From the NCBI GenBank assembly GCA_034435975.1, contig DAOTWD010000103.1:48494-112493 (forward strand): a stretch of 64,000 bases of DNA, read 5' to 3'. Within the stretch, counting starts at the first letter, position 1. Each line of letters starts with the position of its first letter. A model generated the notes under the pieces. That model searched no databases and was not told the DNA's origin. It saw nothing but the letters and a program-made list of their open reading frames with translations. The position numbers and the translations under genes are program-made. The DNA is from CAKZQX01 sp034435975 (GTDB lineage: Bacteria > Chloroflexota > Chloroflexia > Chloroflexales > Chloroflexaceae). This document shows positions 43,284 to 51,722 of this stretch, one piece after another.

Positions 43284-44438
43284 TTACTCTTTCTCCAGTG
43301 TCGTATCTGGGGCTGGTTTCGGTTTGCGTGAAAAGGGCCAGTGCCGGTGGCTGCGGGTTTTATGACCATCATGCTTCTTCTTATGACCGTCCTGCTTCTG
43401 ACGAAACAGCTTCTGTGCTAAGAGTGATGTGTGTTGCGCCCCCTTGCGCGTCTGATCGAGCATGCGCTGAGCCTGCACGAATCCCGCCTGGAGCGCTTCC
43501 CTGGATATAGCTTTCAGCTGGGCACGTGACACCAGGTCGCTCGTGGCAAACCAGCGCCAGGCCGCAATGCCAATGGTATAGGTACCAGCATAGGCAACCG
43601 CTACTTTGGGTACCAACCCCCACACAGGGATAAGACCAACCAGGCTCCGGGCCAGTTGCCGCCACAGAAAAGCACTGCCTATGACCGGAATGATCTCGCG
43701 CAAATTCGCCTGGAAATCCGGGGGCGCACCGTGGCTCAACGCCAGTTTGTAAACCATCAACGCCTGGTTTTTCGTTAACACCAGAATATCGGCGGCCGCA
43801 AATGGGATAGAGAAGATCGGGATCTGGGCGGGCAACCCGGCTGCCAGGGTGTAGGAAGCATTGCTAAACGAGGTATTTGCCACGAGATCGCGGGCCATAA
43901 CGGGACGGATGCCAGGCAACTTGCGGCTGGCAGAGAGATGCAACTCACCGGGAAGGGTCGCAAGCAGTGCCGTAGCTAACGTTGTCATACTGGTGGTATC
44001 CAGGGGATATTCAAGGGCTACGACGCGGGCGGTGGTCAAGGGTAGAGAGGGAGTGCCCCAGGACATATCTGGGAGCCGGTTGCTGTATAGCACGACGATG
44101 AGCAGTGGGATGGCCAGTTCTTGTAGGCGATTGAAGGTCTGGATCAATGGGTACGCGGGTGGTTTGCTGCCGTCAATCGCCAGCAGGAGCATATCCGAAT
44201 GGCGTAACGCTGACCGGTGGGCATCAAGTGGCAGATAATGATAGCGTAGCGGATTCTCTCCAGCCGGGCCATAGCGGTTGTTATGATGATAGTAGAGTAG
44301 TTCACTGATAATCTTCAGGTGTTCCGTTTCTCCAATACAGCTAATCTGTAGGGGCCGTTCGCTTTCCTGGCGAATCTCCTTTACATCAATCTGCCGCACA
44401 GTATTCCAGATGTTACTCATGTCTTTCCAGCCTGGCAT
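43284..44438 (-). CDS. DUF697-family (YcjF-like) membrane-associated protein with degenerate GTPase part
   Basis: This 384-residue protein starts at ATG 44438 with AAGGGAG upstream. The N-terminal half resembles GTPases of the YcjF/DUF697 group, but the P-loop position (IGETEHLKIISELL) lacks the GxxxxGKS pattern; LLLAIDGSKPP and LIVVLYSNR could be the remains of switch II and the N/TKxD region. The C-terminal half is DUF697-like with two hydrophobic stretches (AFLWRQLARSLVGLIPVWGLVPKV, given in two parts: AFLWRQLARSLVGLI and PVWGLVPKV). The tail is very basic and His/Lys-rich (QKQDGHKKKHDGHKTRSH). Membrane association is likely, GTP hydrolysis unlikely. No partner is apparent. Confidence 0.7.
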   Translation of the reverse strand: MPGWKDMSNIWNTVRQIDVKEIRQESERPLQISCIGETEHLKIISELLYYHHNNRYGPAGENPLRYHYLPLDAHRSALRHSDMLLLAIDGSKPPAYPLIQTFNRLQELAIPLLIVVLYSNRLPDMSWGTPSLPLTTARVVALEYPLDTTSMTTLATALLATLPGELHLSASRKLPGIRPVMARDLVANTSFSNASYTLAAGLPAQIPIFSIPFAAADILVLTKNQALMVYKLALSHGAPPDFQANLREIIPVIGSAFLWRQLARSLVGLIPVWGLVPKVAVAYAGTYTIGIAAWRWFATSDLVSRAQLKAISREALQAGFVQAQRMLDQTRKGAQHTSLLAQKLFRQKQDGHKKKHDGHKTRSHRHWPFSRKPKPAPDTTLEKE

Positions 44439-44545
44439 GGTGGTTCTCCCTTATATCGGATCGTCTCGTATGCTATGTTGTGCACAGAATGTTCAGAACA
44501 TATAGGTGCATAGTAGCATATGTACACATTCTGTGCCATTGGCTA

Positions 44546-47209
44546 TTACGGCCAACGATAACGCATGCCCGGTTGCAGTTGCAGCGTCTCCGCTCCCAGA
44601 CGACCCAGGTAGACATCGCCATCGGGTGGCCATAGCTCGAAACGAGCATAGCGTGTCCACTGCACAATAGCTTCATCGCGCACCATTTCGCCACTGATAA
44701 CCGGCCCAAAATGATCAAGGGCACCATAGGCCTGCCAGGTAGCCTGAAATGCCGGGCATATGCTTGCTGATGCAGGCTGTGTCACATTCGCCGGGTGTTG
44801 TGAATTGCTCAAGCAGGTCGTACTATGCGCCGTCTCTGCAAGATACAGGCGGGAACCAAGCGGTCGTTGTGTGATCTGCCCGTTACGGTACTCCAGGCAA
44901 ATGCGCTCAAAGCATTGCAAGGTACCCCAATCGAAAGGAACGGCCGGTGTCAAGGGATAGCCGGCCCGCGGTATGCCACCCAGATTGCTCCAGGCGTGAA
45001 GGAAAGGTTCGGGTACAAAATAGCCGGTTGCCGTAAAGGTGCGGCCCCGTGGTGCCCGTACTGTCATGTGGGCAATAGTCTGAGGTGGCGCTATCTCTTG
45101 CTCACCATCACGTAGGGACAGTGTCAGCCTGTAGGCCCGTGGCGGCAGGTCGGCTGGTAGCTGCACCGGGTGCATATGCTGGATGGGTGTCGCAGTTGGC
45201 CAGGAAGCAAGTGGCAACCTACCGTAAAGCAGCGGGCGTTGGGTTTCCACTGCAACTCGACCGGTGTGGTCTATCAGTTGCAGCACCACCATCGGTGTCG
45301 GGGTGTTTCCCCCCCTGTCGCCAGGCATGTGTTGCCACTCGAGCGTAACCACCAGCAATTCCCCAGATTCAAGGTGGTCAGATGTGGTACGGGTTGGTGC
45401 GGCCAAATAATAGGCCATCAGGTGCAGATGTGGGGTGAAGGGGATTGAAAGGGGGTGCCGCAGACCAGGATTGACCGGACGATAGAGATCAAACGTGCCA
45501 TATGAGCCATCCTGGGCGTAGCGTCGTTGCACAATCTCAATCATCTCTGGCGTCAACCAGTTACCGAGATAGTCAATCACTGCCAGTGGGAGCGTGCCAT
45601 TCGCGAGTTCGATCAGCACTGACTGCTGATCCCAGTGGCCTTGATCGTAGAGTTGCCGCTGCTCAAATGCTTGATGACGCGGGATCACGCCGGCCTGGGC
45701 TGCGATACCGGGAATATCGGTAAAAATGATGCTCCCGGCGGCGCGTATCTCCGCAATCAGCGCTGTCTGTACCCGTGCCTGTGCCGCCAGCACGACCCGT
45801 TCCCGGTGGAGATCGCGCCCCAGATGATATCGTCCGATCGCCAGTCGAGGTGGAGCAGCGGTCGTGAGTCCAGCTGGATGCAGACTGGTGGTACTCCAGC
45901 GAGGCGCATAGTACAGCAAACTAAGCAACAATAGAAGCGGTAGCATCCGCTGCCACTTTGGCAGCAGGCATATGCTGCCAGGCCATCGTGACCGGTATCC
46001 ATCCGCTGATACTGTGTTTTGCATGCTGGCAGTGACGCCGATCAGCCAGATCAGTCCTGCATACCATTCCAGGAAGTAGTTGCTATACGCACCCACTTTG
46101 CCAACGCCAATGGCAGTCATGATACCACCCAGGGTATAGCTAGCGGGTAACAGCAAGGGTGCCAGCGCCGATTGTCGGCATAGCCCGGGGTGAAACCACA
46201 ACCGAATAACGCCCAGGAATGCTGCCAGCACCAGCGCCCAGCGTAGGTGCAACTGGTCAATCCAGAATTGCCGGGCCAGCTCTGCTTCCCAGCGATTGGC
46301 GTTAGCAGTGATCACATGAAACCGGAACCAGCCCGCGCTGGCCCATTCCAGGAGACCAGCGGGCACAATGATCACTATAGACATCACCGTCAGCAGTACA
46401 GTCGCTACCTGACGATAGCGGCTAGCTGATGAGGGAAAGATCAATGGCCAATGATTGCCAATCGTGGCGGCCAGAAGTAGCCAGCCACAACCAGCGGCTG
46501 GTGCGGCAAGAAGCGATGGTTTGGTCAACAGGGTGAGCGCAAATAATATCCCTGCCAGCGCAGCCCATGCGAGATGTTGATGCTGATCCCGTGTCAGGAT
46601 ATGGGGCAAGGGTAGAACAACGGCATGGCGGAGAGCCACCAGTCCCCACAGCCCCAGGCAAATACCAGGCATATCGACGCGCAGCAAAACAGCCCATTCT
46701 TGCACAATCGGAATGGTGAGAAAGAGCAGCGGTATGCTGCGTACCAGCCAGATCGGTCGGTGGATCGGGAGAGGGCGCTCTCCTGACGGATCCGGGGCTA
46801 TGAGCCATGCGAGCGCCACAACACAACCTGACGTTGCCAGCAAGGATACGATACGGCCGGCCAGCAGCACGTTGCCCGTGATCTGGCTCCCAATCATCGT
46901 AAGGAGCATGGCAAAAGGCGGATAGTTGATAATTGCATACGGGGGGAATGTTGGATCGTTATAAAGGTGCCATAGCGGTTGACCGGAGCGCAAGCGATGG
47001 ATCTGGGCCAGCAATGGCCCCTCCCCATAGTCAAGGGGATAGGGATAGGTCAACACGTGCCCGATATGGACAATAAAAGAGAGTACATAGGCAACAATGA
47101 GCAGCAGTACCCCGGCCATGCTGGCTTTGTCGCCCCAGGAACTGATAACGGTAAGCAAACGGGCAGGTTTTGTACGCAGAATGGTAAGACTCTCAAGAAA
47201 ATGCATCAT
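44546..47209 (-). CDS. GT-C-like multi-pass membrane glycosyltransferase with extracytoplasmic C-terminal domain
   Basis: This 887-residue protein has about 10-12 N-terminal membrane helices (to about residue 450). The first loop contains PYPLDYGEGPLLAQ (acidic residues near 60), and a later one LLRVDMPGI. These acidic loop positions are typical of GT-C enzymes (GT39/87/ArnT-like) using polyprenyl-phosphate sugars. The remaining ~430 residues are extracytoplasmic and beta-rich, with a repeated WxRFELWP-like end (ARFELWPPDGDVYLGRLG). Inference: it transfers sugars to proteins or cell-surface glycans. It is a single gene with a divergent 770-base gap upstream. A bacterial mannosyltransferase role cannot be proved from sequence. 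Confidence 0.7.
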   Translation of the reverse strand: MMHFLESLTILRTKPARLLTVISSWGDKASMAGVLLLIVAYVLSFIVHIGHVLTYPYPLDYGEGPLLAQIHRLRSGQPLWHLYNDPTFPPYAIINYPPFAMLLTMIGSQITGNVLLAGRIVSLLATSGCVVALAWLIAPDPSGERPLPIHRPIWLVRSIPLLFLTIPIVQEWAVLLRVDMPGICLGLWGLVALRHAVVLPLPHILTRDQHQHLAWAALAGILFALTLLTKPSLLAAPAAGCGWLLLAATIGNHWPLIFPSSASRYRQVATVLLTVMSIVIIVPAGLLEWASAGWFRFHVITANANRWEAELARQFWIDQLHLRWALVLAAFLGVIRLWFHPGLCRQSALAPLLLPASYTLGGIMTAIGVGKVGAYSNYFLEWYAGLIWLIGVTASMQNTVSADGYRSRWPGSICLLPKWQRMLPLLLLLSLLYYAPRWSTTSLHPAGLTTAAPPRLAIGRYHLGRDLHRERVVLAAQARVQTALIAEIRAAGSIIFTDIPGIAAQAGVIPRHQAFEQRQLYDQGHWDQQSVLIELANGTLPLAVIDYLGNWLTPEMIEIVQRRYAQDGSYGTFDLYRPVNPGLRHPLSIPFTPHLHLMAYYLAAPTRTTSDHLESGELLVVTLEWQHMPGDRGGNTPTPMVVLQLIDHTGRVAVETQRPLLYGRLPLASWPTATPIQHMHPVQLPADLPPRAYRLTLSLRDGEQEIAPPQTIAHMTVRAPRGRTFTATGYFVPEPFLHAWSNLGGIPRAGYPLTPAVPFDWGTLQCFERICLEYRNGQITQRPLGSRLYLAETAHSTTCLSNSQHPANVTQPASASICPAFQATWQAYGALDHFGPVISGEMVRDEAIVQWTRYARFELWPPDGDVYLGRLGAETLQLQPGMRYRWP

Positions 47210-47606
47210 CAGGTGTAGATGCCTCTGAAAGCAGATACGCTAGAGGCACTATTGTAACATAGTGCGATCTGCCAGCGCAGGTGCAGCATGCTCTCTGGCA
47301 GTACAGCAATCCTATATGAGTTGGAACCAACCGGTATCCCAGCGTTCGACCGGGTCTCGCTTTGGCCAGGCGAAAGCGGGACTCTAATGTACAGGTGGGA
47401 TAGGCCTGCTATGTTAAGAGGGTAAGTCTGATTAAGGAATACGCTACAGACCAGAAAGTTAAACCGATACAGATAACATAGAGAGAAACGACGCGAAGTG
47501 AACTGGCAAGCACTGGATACTATCGAACATTGCTAACAGGGCGGTCGTGTTTTTAGAAAACCGAATAGCAGCTTATCGATTCCGGCAGAGCTTTTTGGTT
47601 ACTAAT
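47210..47606. other. Intergenic region, no gene seen
   Basis: Left half of the 773-base gap upstream of the antitoxin gene. No supported frame, repeat or structure was recognised. Confidence 0.4.
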
Positions 47607-47762
47607 TGATCTGAAGTTCACACTGTGTTACAATAGCACCTGTTCAGGGATTTCCCTGGTATGGGCTGTCCAATCTGTGCGGAGTTGAACGAACGCAGGT
47701 ACAAGTGATTGACTAAAAAGTTAACAGGAATAGATTTCTTCTACATGTGATCTTTTTAGTCA
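47607..47762 (+). ncRNA. Candidate small RNA: promoter followed by inverted repeat
   Basis: TTGATC (47607-47612), 17-base spacer and TACAAT (47630-47635) give a fair promoter. About 75 bases downstream, TGACTAAAAAG (47710-47720) and CTTTTTAGTCA (47752-47762) form an 11-bp perfect inverted repeat followed by TTTATT, which could terminate a transcript of roughly 120 bases. There is no open frame of note between. Not similar to any RNA family I recognise; it may simply be the leader of the antitoxin gene. Confidence 0.4.
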
Positions 47763-47982
47763 TTTATTGCCTGTACATAACGATAATTCTATGGTATGAT
47801 GATCCAGGATTACACTATCTTCTAGAAAGTACCCTGGAGAATCAGACTATTCTGGAAAAGTTTGTGGCAGTCCAATTGTGGTTATCTGGATGGTAATGTT
47901 CATCAGTTGTGTCACTTGTATGTATCGCAGGACAATCGATGATGGATGACCAATTGAGTCCAACAATGCAGGAGGATAAGCG

Positions 47983-48282
47983 ATGAGTACAAAGAAGTTG
48001 ATCGGTGAGGTTGATCTAACGGGTGGCGTGGTACCTATTACAAAAGCGGCGTCATCACTGGCAGCATTGATTAAGCGATCCAATGCCTACCAACAACCCA
48101 TTGTTGTTACGCAAAAAGGATATCCAACCGGTGTTATTCTGGATGTGGAACTTTTTACCTTGCTAAGAGAAAATGCCGAGCGCTATCTGGCCGAGCATAC
48201 GGTTGAAGGAATGGAAGGAGTGTTTCAGAATAATCCGCTGAATAGGGTGCATGGGGAAGAGGCGATGGAAGCTGCCGGTTAA
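47983..48282 (+). CDS. Phd/YefM-family antitoxin-like protein (no toxin next to it)
   Basis: This 99-residue protein starts at ATG 47983 with AGGAGG about 8 bases upstream. It shows the Phd/YefM fold: an N-terminal DNA-binding part (VPITKAASSLAALIKR), then QPIVVTQKGYPTGVILDVELFTLL, and a helical, acidic tail (RENAERYLAEHTVEG) that in this family wraps a toxin. Such proteins repress their own operon and neutralise RelE/Doc/PIN-type toxins. No toxin follows: the next 270 bases hold only a weak 64-codon frame (48294) without toxin features. So it is an orphan antitoxin or a stand-alone regulator. The N-terminal end is longer than in short YefM proteins. Confidence 0.75.
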   Translation: MSTKKLIGEVDLTGGVVPITKAASSLAALIKRSNAYQQPIVVTQKGYPTGVILDVELFTLLRENAERYLAEHTVEGMEGVFQNNPLNRVHGEEAMEAAG

Positions 48283-48555
48283 CCGCCTATGTCATGGTTG
48301 TTGCTGGTTCGTGTACATGTGAGGTAGGTGCATGTCTGGAGGATTGTGTTACAACACTGACTAACGATAATGATGTATACCCAATCCTCCAGCAGCATAC
48401 ACCTGCAGGCTCTACGTGTTGTGCAGGTCGAGATACCACTGCTATTGGTAGTATGCGTGGGTTCCGGCCAGTTCGCTTGCCGTGGTGATGGGTGTTTTCT
48501 GTTCTAACAGCCTGTTTGTTCAGTCCCGTTGTGTTCGGGTCACTTATATATCAAC

Positions 48556-49554
48556 TTATATATCAATGGATCGTAGGAAATCCGCACTAGCCTCAGGTAG
48601 TGCTGGATTAATATACATGCCACTCCCTAACTCAAACCCGGCAGCGTGATTGACACGTGGAATGAGCGAAACATACCAGTGAAAATAAACACTACCTGGC
48701 TCTTTCACTGGCCCTGAACGAATGATAAGATTGTAATCAGGATCACGTAATCCAAAGTACAATTTACGTACGACGTCTCGTAAAATATGGGCGAGACTGG
48801 CGAGTTCATTCGGTTGTGCCTGTAAAAAGCTGGCACTGTGCCGCCGAGGCACAATCCAGATATGAAACGGTGACAGGGCAGCATATAGTACAAAAGCGGC
48901 AAAGTGTTCATTTAGAGCCACAATCCGCTCGTTCTGTACCAGTTCGTCCTCAAGCATACTGCAAAAAACACACTGTCCAGTATCATCAAAATAGCGGCGA
49001 GCCTCATCAATACGACGGCGAATGCTACTGGGAACCACCGGCAGAGCAATAATCTGGCTATGTGGATGCAGTAGTGATGCTCCCGCTGTGGCACCATGGT
49101 TTTTGAAGTAAATAATGTGTTCAATCCGGTGATCCTTGCTTATTTCTGTCCCTCGGCGTTGAAAGGTTTCCAGCACAATCCGAACTTCATCTGGGGTCAT
49201 CAAGGCCAGGGTCGTGTTGTGGTGTGGATGTTCGATTACGACCTCATGGTAGCCCACGCCTGCGATACAGCGTTGAACCCCATTAAAGACTCGCGTTAAT
49301 GCACCTTCTTTTGCTAAAGCCGGGTACTTATTCTGCACGACTCGCGTTTGCCACGCACCACTGACCGGGAAGCGTTCCACCTCCAGATCAAGTTCTTCAT
49401 TCCCTACACAAAAGGGACAATCAGGGTCGTAACTACTGCGATCCGCTGTGAGGATGCGTTGCTCAGATGCTGAAAAGACATTTGGACGCCGCGCACGCTC
49501 ACTGGCAATAATAACCCACTCTCTGGTCGCAAGATTCTGTCGTAATTCAGGCAT
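48556..49554 (-). CDS. galT: Galactose-1-phosphate uridylyltransferase
   Basis: This 332-residue protein is a HIT-superfamily GalT (Leloir pathway: UDP-glucose plus Gal-1-P to Glc-1-P plus UDP-galactose). The active-site motif is HPHSQ (about 163-167), with the central histidine forming the UMP-enzyme intermediate. Zinc ligands are CPFC (about 46-49) and a second CVFC pair (about 195-198), together with HH/H residues in the IEHPHHN block. FHWYVSLIPRV near the C-terminus is also conserved. The start ATG is preceded by AGGAGCC. No galK or galE is seen nearby; in this group GalT may also serve nucleotide-sugar supply for glycans. Confidence 0.93.
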   Translation of the reverse strand: MPELRQNLATREWVIIASERARRPNVFSASEQRILTADRSSYDPDCPFCVGNEELDLEVERFPVSGAWQTRVVQNKYPALAKEGALTRVFNGVQRCIAGVGYHEVVIEHPHHNTTLALMTPDEVRIVLETFQRRGTEISKDHRIEHIIYFKNHGATAGASLLHPHSQIIALPVVPSSIRRRIDEARRYFDDTGQCVFCSMLEDELVQNERIVALNEHFAAFVLYAALSPFHIWIVPRRHSASFLQAQPNELASLAHILRDVVRKLYFGLRDPDYNLIIRSGPVKEPGSVYFHWYVSLIPRVNHAAGFELGSGMYINPALPEASADFLRSIDI

Positions 49555-49633
49555 AACCGGCTCCTTTGTTGAGCATGGTGGAACTGCTACTCCATGTACT
49601 CACGTCCTGATGGGGTAATCACCAGATCGGGCT

Positions 49634-49747
49634 AGTGGTCAACCACATTGCCTATGCAGAGTATGGCGTGACGACGTTTGTCGTTTCTGACGCCACATCA
49701 ATGACGGACGTCGTTTCGCTGTACCTTTGTCGTGGTGGTCAACCACT
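49634..49747 (-). repeat. 114-bp element with GTGGTTGACCAC ends, copy 2
   Basis: The ends AGTGGTCAACCAC (49634-49646) and GTGGTCAACCACT (49735-49747) match, in reverse orientation, the ends of the 32583-32700 element. The inner GGCGTCAGAAACGACAAA is shared. It lies in the 622-base gap between galT and the ABC gene, which has no gene of its own. Confidence 0.75.
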
Positions 49748-49916
49748 CGTTGGGTCATACTCATATGCATGACAGTAGGGTATATGTTTGTTGCTCATAT
49801 CAGGAGTACAGGCTGTCAGATTCTGGTATGTCTTGTCGGGCACATGGAACATGTTACCTCTCAGTTTAGCATATTCGGCTCACGAGAGAAATAGATTCGC
49901 GTAACATTGTCAGGTT

Positions 49917-49925
49917 TGCTACAAT
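49917..49925 (+). promoter_or_regulatory. Extended -10 promoter upstream of the BMP-type ABC gene
   Basis: TGC plus TACAAT (49920-49925). No good -35. Predicted transcript start is near 49932, leaving a leader of about 245 bases with a strong hairpin (50016-50048). Confidence 0.45.
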
Positions 49926-50015
49926 ACTGAACGTTTATGTGTCGTTAAATCACATGGGACACGCCGTCGCCCGAACCGGTGGTGGGTCATCTGCTGACCG
50001 TGTTCGCCCATACTC

Positions 50016-50048
50016 CCCCACATTTGCGTCTACAGCGCAAATGTGGGG
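50016..50048 (+). promoter_or_regulatory. Perfect 13-bp leader hairpin before the ABC importer genes
   Basis: CCCCACATTTGCG (50016-50028) pairs with CGCAAATGTGGGG (50036-50048) around TCTACAG. It has no T-run, so it is not a simple terminator. It could be part of a regulatory leader for a nucleoside/nutrient importer. No known riboswitch consensus was recognised. Confidence 0.5.
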
Positions 50049-50176
50049 TGCAGGTACCGGTCTGCTGAAGTCCAGGGCGTTTTTTGGAAGGCAACCGCAG
50101 TAACTCGTGTGACATTCCAGAATAGGAGCAGGTATGTATTCTGCCAGTAAATATGTCTTGCTGGCAGGAGAGCTCT

Positions 50177-51718
50177 ATGGAGCATAGGGTGAACATAGCG
50201 AGTGGTAATACCCCCATTGTGCTTGAAGCGCAGCATATCACCAAACATTTCCCCGACGTTGTGGCCAATGATGACGTATCGTTGCACCTGCGCCAGGGCG
50301 AGATACTGGCCCTGCTTGGCGAAAATGGCGCGGGGAAATCAACGCTTATGAATATCCTCTATGGCCTCTACCACCAGGATGCCGGTGAAATACGGGTGCG
50401 CGGTGTGCCTCAACGCATCGCCAGTCCGCACGAGGCGATTAAACTTGGCATTGGCATGGTTCACCAGCATTTTCAACTCGTGCCGGCGATGACAGTCGCC
50501 GAAAATGTGACGCTCGGTGCCGAAATGACGTGGGCTGGTTTTTTTCTGGATACATCCCAGGTGGTCAAACACATTCAAGCTATTTCGCGTCAGTATGGTC
50601 TTGTGGTTGATCCGCACGCGCTGGTCGCCGATTTGCCGGTTGGTGCCCAGCAGCGGGTGGAAATTATCAAGGCACTCTATCGCCATGCCGACATCTTGAT
50701 CCTGGATGAACCGACGGCGGTGTTGACCCCGCAGGAGAGCGCTGAGTTGTTTCAGATTATGCGCTCACTGACCCGGCAGCAGAAGTCGATTATCTTTATT
50801 ACCCACAAGCTAGGTGAAGTCTTGACCGTGGCGGATCGGATTATGGTACTACGCGGGGGACGTGTGGTGGGTGAAACAACACCGCAGGCGACCACCCAGA
50901 GTCAGCTGGCGGCAATGATGGTCGGTCGTGAAGTGCTGCTGCGAGTGCAGAAAAAACCTGCCCAACCCGGTGCGGTCGTCCTGGAAACACGTGGTCTACG
51001 GGTGTTGGATGATCGCCAGTGTGTGGCGGTTGATGGGGTTGATCTGCAGGTACATGCGGGCGAGATACTGGGCATCGCTGGTGTGCAGGGCAATGGGCAA
51101 ACCGAGCTGGTCGCGGCATTGACAGGATTGCGGGTACCGGTAGCGGGCAGCATCACCGTCAACGGGTATGAAGTAGCCGGGGCGACACCTCGGCGCATCA
51201 ATGAACTGGGGGTGGCCCATATTCCAGAGGATCGCCAGCGCGAGGGTCTGGTGACAAGCTATCCTCTAATAGACAATGCGGTACTGGAAACGTATTATCA
51301 GCCCCCGTTTGCACGTGGTTTGTGGGTAGATAAACAGGCGAAAGTGGCCCACACGCAGCGGCTGGTGGCCGAGTTTGATGTGCGCACGCCCAGTATATAT
51401 ACCACAGCCAGTGCCTTGAGTGGTGGTAATCAGCAAAAATTTATTGTGGCCCGTGCGTTTAGCCGACCGATCAAGGTGTTGATCGCTGCCCAGCCAACAC
51501 GCGGGATTGATGTCGGCTCAATCGAGTTTATTCATCGGCAGATTGTATCTAAGCGGGATGAAGGCGCGGCAGTACTGATGGTCTCAGCGGAACTGGACGA
51601 AATTCTCACCCTGTCGGATCGAATTGCGGTCATGTATCGAGGCAAAATTGTCGCGTTACTGGATGCGGCAACCGTCAACCGTGAGCAGTTGGGGTTGCTG
51701 ATGGCGGGTGGTGGCTGA
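50177..51718 (+). CDS. Sugar/nucleoside (BMP-type) ABC importer ATPase with two ATPase domains
   Basis: Start ATG 50177 is chosen because GGAG is 6 bases upstream. The 513-residue protein has two ABC domains, as in YufO/NupO-type and RbsA-like ATPases. Domain 1 has GENGAGKSTL (about 44-53), the LPVGAQQRVEI signature and ILILDEPTAVLTP. Domain 2 is partly degenerate: GVQGNGQTEL replaces the classic P-loop, and LSGGNQQKFIVAR and AAQPTRGIDVG are present. Such importers take up nucleosides or purine-like compounds with a BMP-type lipoprotein. It is followed at once by a permease gene. A lipoprotein gene and a second permease are not found here, so the set is incomplete or encoded elsewhere. Confidence 0.88.
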   Translation: MEHRVNIASGNTPIVLEAQHITKHFPDVVANDDVSLHLRQGEILALLGENGAGKSTLMNILYGLYHQDAGEIRVRGVPQRIASPHEAIKLGIGMVHQHFQLVPAMTVAENVTLGAEMTWAGFFLDTSQVVKHIQAISRQYGLVVDPHALVADLPVGAQQRVEIIKALYRHADILILDEPTAVLTPQESAELFQIMRSLTRQQKSIIFITHKLGEVLTVADRIMVLRGGRVVGETTPQATTQSQLAAMMVGREVLLRVQKKPAQPGAVVLETRGLRVLDDRQCVAVDGVDLQVHAGEILGIAGVQGNGQTELVAALTGLRVPVAGSITVNGYEVAGATPRRINELGVAHIPEDRQREGLVTSYPLIDNAVLETYYQPPFARGLWVDKQAKVAHTQRLVAEFDVRTPSIYTTASALSGGNQQKFIVARAFSRPIKVLIAAQPTRGIDVGSIEFIHRQIVSKRDEGAAVLMVSAELDEILTLSDRIAVMYRGKIVALLDAATVNREQLGLLMAGGG

Positions 51719-51722
51719 GATT

